Part shown: positions 8,918 through 19,100 of the stretch, piece by piece
Layout: each line of letters starts with the position of its first letter
Position numbering within the stretch: the first letter of the stretch is position 1
Source: Agapanthus africanus
Taxonomy: Eukaryota > Streptophyta > Magnoliopsida > Asparagales > Amaryllidaceae
NCBI GenBank assembly: GCA_030015575.1
Contig: JASDDO010000006.1
Coordinates: 379,648,137-379,712,136, forward strand
Length of the DNA stretch: 64,000 nucleotides
Direction: 5' to 3'
The notes under the pieces: generated by a model
Seen by the model: only the letters and a program-made list of their open reading frames with translations
Database searches by the model: none
What the model was told of the DNA's origin: nothing
Translations under genes and position numbers: made by a program

Positions 8918-11900
8918 GTGGAAAAAGAAATTTGGCATGGCGCGGATCCCACGCTCGACAGGCTTCGGCCTATCCGTCTTCCCAGATATTATACCGAAGG
9001 TTTGAAGAAACTGCTGAAACGCCAGGGGATATCCTTCACACAGACCGTTAGAAAGGCCAAATTCTATGACAAGGTCTGGAACGTTCCCGGGACTCAATGC
9101 AAACTGCCTAACGGGAGAATAGAAACAAAAGGGCTTGGGTACATCCGGTCAAAGAAAAGGGAGCCAGTAGACAGCTGTTATGTCATGTATGACTTCGATG
9201 AAGAAGCGGACGCTCAATGGGAGGACGCTAATCCTGAACCAGCAAAAGTTCCTGATACAAAACCGCCCAGTCCATCATTTGAAGACCAGGTGAGCAAACT
9301 TATAAGGGATGCGAGTCAAAAAGCCCGAGATGATCACAATCGTGAAATGTCAATCTATGAGAAAGCCAAGACACAGCGCCTACTTCAACAGGCAGCAAAG
9401 AATGAAGATGCTGCCCCGTACCAACCTGATACAAAAAGGGCTCGACGCGGAGGCAAAAACAAGTCGAAAGGCAAGAAAAGCGCTCGACAACCACAAAGCA
9501 GAGCTAAGAAGCCACGCATCCGAGAGTCGAGCGTTATTGACTTAGCCCTCATGAAGAAAATGGGTCGAGCATACTCATTTCCTCGGAACAAAACAAGGAA
9601 AATACTTGAGCTTGCTCTAAAACATCAAATGCTTACACTGCCAGAGTCTAAACACCCTGAGCAAGCGGGCGAAGTCTCCAACCCAAATTATTGCTCTTAC
9701 CATCGAGCAGTAGGGCATCCGCTTGAAAATTGCTTCACCTTTAAGAATTGGGTTGAGGACCAATATCAGCTTGGCAAATTCGCGTTGTCTGACAACTGGA
9801 GGGTAGCACCACCACAAAAGCACGAGCCCAAGGCCACGAAAGAAGAACCAGTTCTGCATTGGGATTGGCAGAAAATTCGCACCTGCCATGTGATAACAAT
9901 ATTAAAAGAAGGGTCCGAGGACATGAACAACCTTCCTTGGTGCTTTGAAGGCGGCAGCGATGAGGTAATCTCAGAATTTCCCCCAGCTCCGAAAGAACTG
10001 GAGGATGGAATCCATACTACTGCAGATAACCTCAAGAAAATCGAGTTGGGGACAATAAATGATCCGCGACAGACATTCGTCAGCGATCTGCTGTCTGAAG
10101 AGAGGGTGGCTGCGTTAAAAGACGTCCTTGTGCAGCATAAAGATTGCTTCGCATGGAACTATTCCGAGATGCCGGGACTAGATCCAGAAGTTGCTGTACA
10201 TAGACTAGCAATATCCCCGAACATCAAGCCAGTCAAACAGGCGCCGAGAAGAATGCGACTCGATCTTGAGATGAGCATAAATACCGAAGTCAAAAAGTTA
10301 ATCGACTCTGGCTTCATCCAGGAAGTTCAGTACCCTGAATGGATCGCCAACATCGTCCCAGCGATGAAGAAAAATGGGACAGTGCGCATATGCGTAGACT
10401 TCCGGGATCTTAATAAAGCTTGCCCGAAGGATGATTTCCCAGTGCCAGTCACTGAACTGATGATAGACAATACATCCACTCATGAAGTTTTCTCCTTCAT
10501 GGACGGCTCATCGGGGTATAACCAGATAAAAATGCATCCAGAAGACCAGAAGCACACAGCCTTCAGGACTCCTCTTGGTATATTTTGTTATAAAGTGATG
10601 CCCTTCGGTTTGAAGAACGCCGGTGCTACTTATCAGAGGGCCATGACAAAGATCTTCGACGACCTTATACATGAAATCGTTGAATGCTATATCGATGATC
10701 TCGTGGTTAAAAGCAAATCATACGAGGAACATCTCGAGCATCTGAAGACTGTATTTCAACGCCTTCGGCAATACAACTTGAAGATGAATCCTTTTAAATG
10801 TGCGTTCGGGGTTTCCTCGGGCAAATTCCTGGGATTCGTTGTTCGACACCGAAGTATTGAAATAGATCCGTCAAAGATTAAAGCGATCATGGAAATGCCT
10901 CCGCCGAGGACTCTCAAACAGCTGCGGTCTCTCCAAGGGAAACTCGCATACATACGGCGATTTATAGCCAACCTTTCAGGAAAGTGCCGTCCTTATAGTC
11001 ACCTGATGAAGAAGGGAACCCCATTCGTTTGGGATCAAAAATGCCAAGGCGCACTGGATGAGATCAAGCAATACCTGCAGAACCCGCCGGTGTTGGCTGC
11101 TCCGGTTAAGGGGAAGCCTCTCATTCTTTATACAACCGCTCTCGAAGGTTCCTTAGGTGCATTATGGGCACAAGAGAACGACCAAGGGAAAGAAAGAGCA
11201 CTCTACTACTTAAGTCGAGTTCTGCTGGGGGCAGAAAGCAACTACTCTCCCATTGAAAAACACTGCCTGGCGTTGATCTTTGCAATAACAAAGCTTAGGC
11301 ACTATGCGTTGGCGCACGAAGTCCGTCTTATTTCAAAAGTGGACCCTCTCAAATATCTAATGTCAAAAGCCATATTGACAGGGCGACTCGCTAAATGGGC
11401 CCTGCTCTTGATGGAATTTTCGATAACATATCAACCTCTCAGGGCAGTAAGAGGCCAGGCCATCGCCGACTTCCTTGCTGAGCACCCGATACCAGCCGAC
11501 TCTCCTTTAAACTGCGATCTTCCGGACGAACATGCGTTTGATGCGATCGATGGTGATAATACCCGATGGGAGCTTTATTTTTACGGAGCATCTTCCATGA
11601 AAAAGCACAAACAAAGTACGCCAATGATCAAATCGGGGGTAGGACTCATCTTTGTAACTCCACAAGGAGGGATAATGCGCTTCGCATTTTCCTTAACAGA
11701 GCCGAGAACGAATAATGAAGCTGAATATGAAGCTTTGATAGCAGGCCTCGAGATCGCCATTGATATAGGAATTGAAAGCCTCCTCATATATGGGGACTCC
11801 CAGCTGGTCGTCAGTCAAGTGAACGGCGATTACCAAACATGCAAACCGGAATTGGTAAAATACGGTGAAAAAGTGCAGCAACTGCTAACCCAAATTCCCT

Positions 11901-13372
11901 CCTACACGTTGGAAAGTATACCGCGCACGGAAAACAGCAAAGCGGACGCACTGGCCAAACTTGCTAAAGAACTGGCTGATGAGAACCTCGATGACGTTAG
12001 AATCGTGATACAAAGCCGTCGAGTGCTCGCCCCAGCGGAAATACATCCAGAATCATATAAAGAAAAGGGAGTAACTGAGCAGGCGACCCTACAAATAAAA
12101 GACCATGAGAAGACCGAAGACTGGAGAGAAGTCTTCATAGATTACTTCAAGTTCCACCGAATGCCTGAAGAAGCGTCCATAAGACACCAGCTCGTGAAAC
12201 GAGCTCTGTCTTTTGCCTTCGTCAACGATACTCTATATAAGAGGACATTCGATTCTCTGTGGCTGAGATGCCTAGGACCTAACGAAGCGAGAAGGGTCGT
12301 CCAAGAGGTTCACGACGGACTTTCCGGTTCTCACCAAGCAGGTCCAAAGATGAAGTTGAAGATCAAACGGATGGGCTATTATTGGCCCACGATGATTCAA
12401 GACTGCATCGAATATGCGAAGCAATGCCACTCATGCCAAATTCATGGGGACTTCATCCACCAACATCCAAATCCGCTACACCCAACAGTGGCTAGCTGGC
12501 CATTCGAAATGTGGGGGACTGATATAGTTGGCCCTATCGAACCAGCATCGTTTAAGGGACATCGTTTCATCCTGGCGACGACTGATTACTTCTCCAAATG
12601 GGCAGAGGCGGTACCGTTGAGGGAAGTGAAGACGGAGAACATCCTCCATTTCTTCAAGACGCATGTCATATACCGGTTCGGAACCCCAAGAAGGATCATC
12701 TCTGATAATGGGCCAGCCTACCGAAGTCATAAAATTAGCTGCTTCGCACAGCAGCACAATATAGACTGGAGATACTCCTCAGTTTATAATCCGCGAGCCA
12801 ATGGATTAGCTGAAGCCTTCAACAAGACCTTGACGAAGATCATGAAGAAAACAGTGTCACGAAATAAGAGAGATTGGCACGAAAGATTGCAAGAGGCTCT
12901 TTGGGCATATCGAACTACATTTGAAACGGCCACAAACACAACGCCGTACGCGTTGGTATTTGGGACGGAAGCAGTACTCCCTCTCGAGATAGAATTACCC
13001 TCTCTACGAGTGGCAGTCCACTACGAGCTGACAGATGAAGAAAATGCTCACCTTCGGTTTGAAGAGCTTGACGCCCTTGATGAAACTAGGCTCATAGCAC
13101 AGCAAAATCTGGAAGCTTATAAAGCAAAGATGGCACGCTCATATGAAAGATTGACCCGTCCAAGGACATTCCGTCAAGGCGAACTTGTGCTAGTGGTCAA
13201 AAGGCCTATGATCCCCAATCGCGCCAAGCGGGGAAAGTTTGAGCCAAACTATGAGGGCCCATACATCATTGATAAGGTCTACCAGGGTGGGGCCTATCTA
13301 CTCGTGGACATGCACGGTGAAAGGCCTTTTAGGCCAATAAACGGTCGTTTCCTAAAGAAATACTATGCTTAA
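8918..13372 (+). CDS. Pol of T1: RT, RNase H, archaeal-type RNase H, integrase
   Basis: This polyprotein copies the element RNA and inserts the DNA. The first 330 residues contain a third CHHC module (YCSYHRAVGHPLENC, about residue 258) preceded by MGRAYSFPRNKTRK, repeating a segment of gag. Reverse transcriptase spans about 430-690, with catalytic MDGSSGYNQI (D529) and YIDD (591-594). A degenerate gypsy RNase H follows to about 860. The second, archaeal-type RNase H starts near 884 and has YFYGASS where FDG is expected, so its first catalytic Asp is Tyr889; the Glu (NNEAEYEAL) and the later Asp (YGDSQ) remain. Integrase has the HHCC finger at about 1130-1170 and the D1202, D1263, E1299 triad (D-x35-E). 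A GPYIIDKV module closes the protein. The frame equals that of gag across the TGA at 8870. Confidence 0.93.
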   Translation: MEKEIWHGADPTLDRLRPIRLPRYYTEGLKKLLKRQGISFTQTVRKAKFYDKVWNVPGTQCKLPNGRIETKGLGYIRSKKREPVDSCYVMYDFDEEADAQWEDANPEPAKVPDTKPPSPSFEDQVSKLIRDASQKARDDHNREMSIYEKAKTQRLLQQAAKNEDAAPYQPDTKRARRGGKNKSKGKKSARQPQSRAKKPRIRESSVIDLALMKKMGRAYSFPRNKTRKILELALKHQMLTLPESKHPEQAGEVSNPNYCSYHRAVGHPLENCFTFKNWVEDQYQLGKFALSDNWRVAPPQKHEPKATKEEPVLHWDWQKIRTCHVITILKEGSEDMNNLPWCFEGGSDEVISEFPPAPKELEDGIHTTADNLKKIELGTINDPRQTFVSDLLSEERVAALKDVLVQHKDCFAWNYSEMPGLDPEVAVHRLAISPNIKPVKQAPRRMRLDLEMSINTEVKKLIDSGFIQEVQYPEWIANIVPAMKKNGTVRICVDFRDLNKACPKDDFPVPVTELMIDNTSTHEVFSFMDGSSGYNQIKMHPEDQKHTAFRTPLGIFCYKVMPFGLKNAGATYQRAMTKIFDDLIHEIVECYIDDLVVKSKSYEEHLEHLKTVFQRLRQYNLKMNPFKCAFGVSSGKFLGFVVRHRSIEIDPSKIKAIMEMPPPRTLKQLRSLQGKLAYIRRFIANLSGKCRPYSHLMKKGTPFVWDQKCQGALDEIKQYLQNPPVLAAPVKGKPLILYTTALEGSLGALWAQENDQGKERALYYLSRVLLGAESNYSPIEKHCLALIFAITKLRHYALAHEVRLISKVDPLKYLMSKAILTGRLAKWALLLMEFSITYQPLRAVRGQAIADFLAEHPIPADSPLNCDLPDEHAFDAIDGDNTRWELYFYGASSMKKHKQSTPMIKSGVGLIFVTPQGGIMRFAFSLTEPRTNNEAEYEALIAGLEIAIDIGIESLLIYGDSQLVVSQVNGDYQTCKPELVKYGEKVQQLLTQIPSYTLESIPRTENSKADALAKLAKELADENLDDVRIVIQSRRVLAPAEIHPESYKEKGVTEQATLQIKDHEKTEDWREVFIDYFKFHRMPEEASIRHQLVKRALSFAFVNDTLYKRTFDSLWLRCLGPNEARRVVQEVHDGLSGSHQAGPKMKLKIKRMGYYWPTMIQDCIEYAKQCHSCQIHGDFIHQHPNPLHPTVASWPFEMWGTDIVGPIEPASFKGHRFILATTDYFSKWAEAVPLREVKTENILHFFKTHVIYRFGTPRRIISDNGPAYRSHKISCFAQQHNIDWRYSSVYNPRANGLAEAFNKTLTKIMKKTVSRNKRDWHERLQEALWAYRTTFETATNTTPYALVFGTEAVLPLEIELPSLRVAVHYELTDEENAHLRFEELDALDETRLIAQQNLEAYKAKMARSYERLTRPRTFRQGELVLVVKRPMIPNRAKRGKFEPNYEGPYIIDKVYQGGAYLLVDMHGERPFRPINGRFLKKYYA

Positions 13373-13439
13373 TGAGCTACGGCCTAGGTCAACGGTAGAT
13401 GACGACAACTATGTCCGCTCGCTATCTTCTTAAGCCCAA

Positions 13440-13530
13440 ACTCTATAAGCAGTAAATGGCCTTCCTTAATGATGGACCGAAATGTCCTTAAACTAATAGC
13501 AGACCGAAACGTCTTTAAACTACTACCGCA
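13440..13530 (+). repeat. LTR-type GGACC repeats downstream of pol
   Basis: Two or three units resembling the LTR tandem repeat at 3010-3270 (GGACCGAAATGTCCTTAAAC and a variant) lie about 90 bp after the pol stop. T2 has the same at 38130-38240 on the other strand. A-rich homopolymer text follows at 13537-13570. Confidence 0.65.
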
Positions 13531-13689
13531 GCATCCTTAAAAAAAAAAACAAAAAAAACAAAAAAAAACGGTATGTCCATAAGCAAAAGAGGGCACGGAT
13601 GAAAACCTGAAAGGGCTCCGTGAGTAAAAACAGCAGGGCTACCAGCGAGTGTTCGTGAAAACCCGAAAGGGCGCAACCTCGTTAAAAGA

Positions 13690-14285
13690 CACTTATAGGG
13701 TCTTCTCGACCTTATAAGGAGAAACCACCTGCGTGAGATCACAAAGGAGCAACACACTTAGGGATCCCCACGATTCCTAAGGAGAAAACACACTTGCGAG
13801 ATCCTCACGACTCACAAAGGAGCAACACACTTAGGGATCCCCACGATTCCTAAGGAGAAAACACACTTGCGAGATCCTCACGACTCGTAAAGAGAACTCT
13901 CTTATGGGACCCTCACGGCTCATAGGATTTGAAAGTCTTAAGTCACAGAGACCTAAACCTGTGCTTAAGCAAACCCCCACAAACTTTCAATATTGCCCTA
14001 CAAGTGGCTCAGTATTGACCCTTGTATACAATCCACGGGCGCGAATAAACGTTCCCCTAACCAAGGTCCATCCATGACTGGGAATACGTTCGCATGGTAA
14101 ACAACCCTTATAAATCCCCTCGATTTATGAGGAGAAAACCTTCCTGTAGGATCCTTACGACTTACAGAAGAACAAAACACTTAGGAACCCTCACGGTTCC
14201 TAAGGAGAAAATACACCTACAAGATCCCCACGACTTGTAGGGAGAAATACCTTCACGAGACCCTTACGGCTCACGAAGTCAAAAG
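13690..14285 (+). repeat. Stem-loop array I of T1
   Basis: This is a run of at least a dozen units. Each is a stem arm of about 9-11 bases, a short loop (CTCAC, CTTAC, CCCAC or CTCTC type) and a complementary arm, joined by linkers such as GGAGAAAACACAC. Examples are CTTATAGGGTC/GACCTTATAAG at 13692-13718 and the perfect 10-bp CTTAGGAACC/GGTTCCTAAG at 14180-14204. Stems differ between units, yet the arms stay complementary. Reversed counterparts lie in T2 at 37240-37765. There is no coding potential. Confidence 0.75.
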
Positions 14286-14329
14286 CCTTAGCCGACAGGA
14301 CCCTAACCCTGGTCGCTAAGCCTCCGTTG

Positions 14330-14845
14330 TTCGACAACGACAGAGGCAAATGATGATTCGCTCCTGGTAATATCCCAGTTGCAGCGGTGCTGATGCCGAA
14401 ATCGGTGTTCAATTTCAGGTTTACGGCGAAAGCCAGTAGGCCGCCCATGCATACGAAATAGCCGAAATGATAGGGCAACTTGCAATAAAAAGCAGCAAGT
14501 AAAAATGTATGCATGTAAAATAGCCGAAATGATTGGGCGACTCGCAATAAAAAGCAGCGAGTAAAAGTGAAATAAATAGCCGAAATGATTGGGCACCGCG
14601 AGAAATGGCCGAAATGATTGGGCAATCGCGACCTTCGCGATATAAAAGCTGAAATGATAGAGCATCGCGGAAATAAAAAAAAAATGATGATAAAACTTTG
14701 GCCCTACAGTTAAGATCGCGTCGATCCCTGTATACAATCCAAGGGCGTAAACGAAGAATGAACCATACTTTCCCAGCGGATTCCGTCGGACGACGAACCC
14801 CAAACCTCACCGGTTCATTTCAACCGAAGAAGCCAGTGACTTCAA
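14330..14845 (+). other. Conserved non-coding segment with GCCGAAATGATTGGGC repeats
   Basis: This block is shared with T2 (36735-37215, reversed). It contains four or five copies of a GCCGAAATGATTGGGC phrase, spaced about 30-60 bp. Each is followed by a small hairpin such as ACTTGC...GCAAGT or ACTCGC...GCGAGT around a shared AATAAAAA loop. Overlapping short frames on both strands are repeat by-products, not genes. Confidence 0.6.
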
Positions 14846-14855
14846 CAAAAATTCC

Positions 14856-15520
14856 TCGACTCACGGATACAAACACTCCTTGACGAGAGCCTTCTGATCC
14901 GCGTCGACCCGCAGAGCCACCAGTGCCTCCGTAGGAACCCTCGACTCGTTTCAAACCCCAAGGAAACAAATAATCCTTGGCGCTTGGGAAACAAATAATC
15001 CCAGCAAACTCCTCGACTCACGGATACAAACACTCCTTGACGAGAGCCTTCTGATCCGCGTCGACCCGCAGAGCCACCAGTGCCTCCGTAGGAACCCTCG
15101 ACTCGTTTCAAACCCCAAGGAAACAAATAATCCTTGGCGCTTGGGAAACAAATAATCCCAGCAAACTCCTCAACTCACGGATACAAACACTCCTTGACGA
15201 GAGCCTTCTGATCCGCGTCGACCCGCAGAGCCACCAGTGCCTCCGTAGGAACCCTCGACTCGTTTCAAACCCCAAGGAAACAAATAATCCTTGGCGCTTG
15301 GGAAACAAATAATCCCAGCAAACTCCTCGACTCACGGATACAAACACTCCTTGACGAGAGCTTCCTGATCCGCGTCGACCCGCAGAGCTACCAGAGCCTC
15401 CGTAGGAATCCTCGACTCGTTTCAAACCCCAAGGAAACAAATAATCCTTGGCGCTTGGGAAACAAATAATCCCAGCAAACTCCTCGACTCACGGATACAA
15501 ACACTCCGTGATGAGAGCTT
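14856..15520 (+). repeat. 157-bp tandem repeat of T1
   Basis: TCACGGATACAAACACTCC recurs at 14861, 15018, 15175, 15332 and 15489, exactly 157 bp apart, giving just over four copies. Copies are nearly identical; the last degenerates after about 15510. The reverse-strand frames across this block are artefacts of the repeat. In T2 the same position holds an unrelated 30-bp repeat. Confidence 0.92.
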
Positions 15521-15718
15521 CTTAACCCATGTCAACTGTTCCGCTACAACTGCAGACAGATCCCCGATTCGTCTCAATTTGTAAGAAGAAGTCTCAGACA
15601 GCAAGGAAGTCTTGCTTTTTGAGCAATGGGGCCCTGCAAGTCAATCCAAACTGGTCTTTTGCATACTATTCACGGGTCTCACTCTCCGAAGTCGAATTTC
15701 GATGAGAAGGGAAACAAC

Positions 15719-15895
15719 CACTTACGAATCCTCTCGACTCGTAAGAGGGAAAATTCTCTTATAAGTCCTTACGACTTATAAGAGAAAACCACACTTAGGA
15801 ATCCTCACGATTCCTAAGGAGAAAACCCACCTACGAGATCCTCTCGATCCATAGGGAGAAAAATCTCTATGAGACCCTCACGGCTCATAGAATTG
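15719..15895 (+). repeat. Stem-loop array II of T1
   Basis: There are five stem-loop units of the same design as array I. The best is a perfect 14-bp stem with loop CTTAC (arms 15754-15767 and 15773-15786). Next is a perfect 10-bp stem CTTAGGAATC/GATTCCTAAG at 15794-15818. The array sits about 130 bp beyond the poly(A) signal of the antisense gene. T2 has the counterpart at 35040-35222. Confidence 0.78.
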
Positions 15896-16050
15896 AAAAG
15901 TCTTAGGCGGCTGATCTGAACCCGCGGCCTAAGCCATCGCTATCTCTTGGAAAAATTAAGTTGTCTGCCAATCAGGTTCATTGACAACATCATGATGTAA
16001 AGGCAGAAAACAAAAGAGCATACAAGATATTGCAAAAGAAAGTGTGTATC

Positions 16051-16056
16051 TTTATT
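16051..16056 (-). terminator. Poly(A) signal of the antisense gene
   Basis: AATAAA on the minus strand lies 109 bases beyond the stop codon of the antisense gene, in AT-rich text. It fits the 3' end of a plant transcription unit. Confidence 0.5.
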
Positions 16057-16164
16057 CATTGACCTCAATCAAATACATGGTGAATCATATAAAAGAGCAG
16101 AGAACGGATACATGTTACTCAGAAAAGATTTTTTTTTTTTACAAATACATTGATACAAAGGCAG

Positions 16165-19100
16165 CTATTGGGAAGGAAGCGTCTTAAGTAGCTCTATCAG
16201 TTGTTCGTACACTTCCTTCCATGCCTTTTCCCGATTGGATACCACTGCCAACTCCGCCTCCACCTGGGCCCGTTGCTGTGCGACGGATGCAAGCTGATCC
16301 CTGACGGCTTGGTGAGCAGCTTCACGGCCTGGAGTGTCATGCTCGGCGACATCAAGTGCCCGCTTTAGTCTCAGCCCATTTGATATGCGCTCCAGAAGAC
16401 CCTCGAAGACGGTCTTTACCTCAGCGGCGTTCGCCTCAACTTCGGCACGCAAGCGAGCAGTTCTGCTTGAAGAATCTTGGCACTCCTTCAGCCTCAAAGC
16501 CACTTCTTGTTCCAGATGATGGAAATGAGAAGCGCTTTGCTCGAGCCATGCTCCCCGTTGAGTGCTCAAGGCCAAAGTTTCGGGGGACAGGCGCATTGAC
16601 TCCAGCTGATGAAGGCGAGCCTCGATCTCCCGACAATAGTTAACCCAGGAGGCGACAATGCCCTCGTCATGGAAGGTGGCAAATATCGCCAACATCGGGT
16701 TAACCGTCGTAGCGAAGTCCTCAACAGATACAGGACCCTCGATGTCGAGTTCCTCAATATAGTCGCTCAACATGCGCAAACTATTCGCCGCACCTTTCGA
16801 AGACGGACGTCGCTGGGAAGGGCCGCCCGGTATTGTAATATGAGACTCAAAAGGCACTGAGACTGGAACGACAGCTGAAAAAGACAAAATGTGATTAGAT
16901 GATGATCCAATAGATATGGAGAAAGTCATTGACAAGATAATTACTATACCGGTGGAAGCAGGTGGCAAGGACGGAAGGGCCGGTAGCGCAACCGATCTTT
17001 CTTCTCCCCCTTCGATTTGTAACACTGCAGTCATGACAAGAGAGAGTTAGAAATAATTCTACCACTGGAAAAACAAAGATATTAATCAGGAACGGTACTC
17101 ACCGGCGCCACCAGAGGGAGAGGCGAGTTCAGATGGAAAGGAGAAGTGTGGGACCAACACTTGATACAAATGGTCAAAAAGAACTCCTGAAAGACACAAC
17201 AATGTGAATATAGTATATGGATTATACGTTTGAAAGATGAGTTTAGTAAGTTGCAAACTCATACCTTCCAACATCTTTGACGGTGTAAGAGAGGGCTGAG
17301 GGGTAACCATCGCCAAGGCAGTCGTGGAAGGAGCTCCCTCAAGTAGTGGGGCATCAACACTAGCTGCACCTGCATTACAAAAAATGAACTTGTCAGAAAA
17401 GATTGTAAAGCAAATAAAAACAACAACTTAAGGTGTACCTGAGGAGCTCCCGGCGGAAACAGAGACGACTCCCTCCTCTATCGACATAAGACCACCGCCT
17501 GTGGCCTCATCGCCCGACTCAATGGGAACCGTCGTCGTGCTCGCAAGACCGGGAGACGGCGGAGGACCGTAGACGGGAAGGGCTATGACTGGAGTATTGC
17601 CAAATTCCAGAGAAGGAGCGGTTGGCTCGTCTTCAGGAATCGTGGCCACCTCGCCCACTACCATCTCAGGTTCAGTAGTGGCGGTCGTATCGTCCACCAT
17701 CGCCGGGGGATCACCGGTCTCGAGCGCCTCATTCGCCGCCACTCTGGGCTCAGTTATAATGATCATATCATCTGCCACCACTTCAGGTTCGGCATCCATG
17801 ACCTTATCGGCTGCAGGCCCCTCAACCTCTACCCCAGGCTCCAAAGCCACAACGACGTTGCCCACCGTCGGCTCGAGCTCGGCGAGTACCGCTTCCTCTA
17901 TTTCTTTGGGATCAATGGCTTCCGCCTCCCCCTCGATCGGACTTGGCCCTGCAAAGATAAGAGATATAAGGACCAATGACATTAAAATCCTTATAACAAA
18001 AACTCTGAGAGAAATATTACCTGAAGCGGATTTACCGTTTGCGCTCCGAACTGCTCGCGCCACCTCTCTGCGGGCAGTGGATAGGGCGACAGGAGCCTCT
18101 TCAGAGGGAATATCAGCTCGAGGGGCGGTGCTGGGGCCCGCTCCCATAGCCAAGGCAGCCCTGCGCGCCTTCGCCTCACGCCTCAACCGCTTCCTCTCCT
18201 CCCGAGCGGTCATGAGGGACCTCTGTGATGCCTCCTTCAAGGCATCATCGTCTTCATTCAGAGATGCCTCCAGAGCCTTTAAGGCACCTCTCATCGGCTC
18301 TCCAAGACGAACCTCCTGCGGTGGCCCAGGAGAAGCAGGAACGTCGGCAGCTGGTAGAACATCTGCGTCACTTGGAGGGAACGGCATTGAGGTTCCTGTA
18401 ATTAAAAGAGAAGGGTTAGATCGACCATAACACAAGAAAAATGAAAAACTTGATGAGTTGAAACTTACTAAGGCCCATAGATGCCCTGAGACGTTCCTCC
18501 TCCTGAAAAGTCCTCAGAGAAGCAGCAATGGCTTCTTCATCAGTGATGCCTGTTGAAAGAAAAGAAAGAAAAGCGTTAGTCAAAAATAATGAAGAGGATA
18601 TGTTGCAATAAAGAAAAGGCGACTAGTAGTTACCTGATTGCGCAAGCTTAGCCAGCCACGCGTCACGCCTCACCAACCATGCCGAAGCTCTAAGAGCAGC
18701 CTCCAAGTCTGTATCGTCCGGCGGCGGCATCACCAACCCTGCGTTAGTCCCATATTCGAGCAGACCTTCAGCATGAGGGGCATGGGGTTCCTGGCCGAAC
18801 ACGACATCCGCAGCGAAGAGCGACTTCTTCTTTTTCTTTTGACCCCCGACCCTAGGCTCACGGGGAAGCGACTTATGCTTGGCAGCCGCTTTGGGACGAC
18901 GGGTCCCGATGTCCGCACCCACGCCAGACTCTGGCGAGGGTACAACCACTGCATCCACTGGAGAACAGGGTGCGGGGGGTGTGTCTGTGATATCAGGGAG
19001 CGGCAGCTCACGTGGAGGACTTTGCGCACGTGATGGTCTGCCCCCAGCATCTTTTAGAGGAGGGACCACCAGGATCCTTGGCGCCAAGGGAGCGTTACGA

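Noticed and set aside
13690..14285. CRISPR-like array
   Set aside because: Units are unequal, spacers are not unique, the direct repeats are themselves hairpins, and the context is a plant retrotransposon.
14200..14810. Overlapping minus-strand frames over the GCCGAAATGATTGGGC segment, mirrored at 36737-37316
   Set aside because: Three frames are open at once over repeated text; no gene-like start or domain.
14842..15604. Several minus-strand frames with RRHWWLCGSTRIRR-type repeats
   Set aside because: They are translations of the 157-bp repeat; each is a copy of the next.
17585..18430. 281-residue plus-strand frame opposite the antisense gene
   Set aside because: Serine- and alanine-rich mirror of exons 3 and 4. 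The minus strand has consistent splice sites and frame, the plus strand does not.
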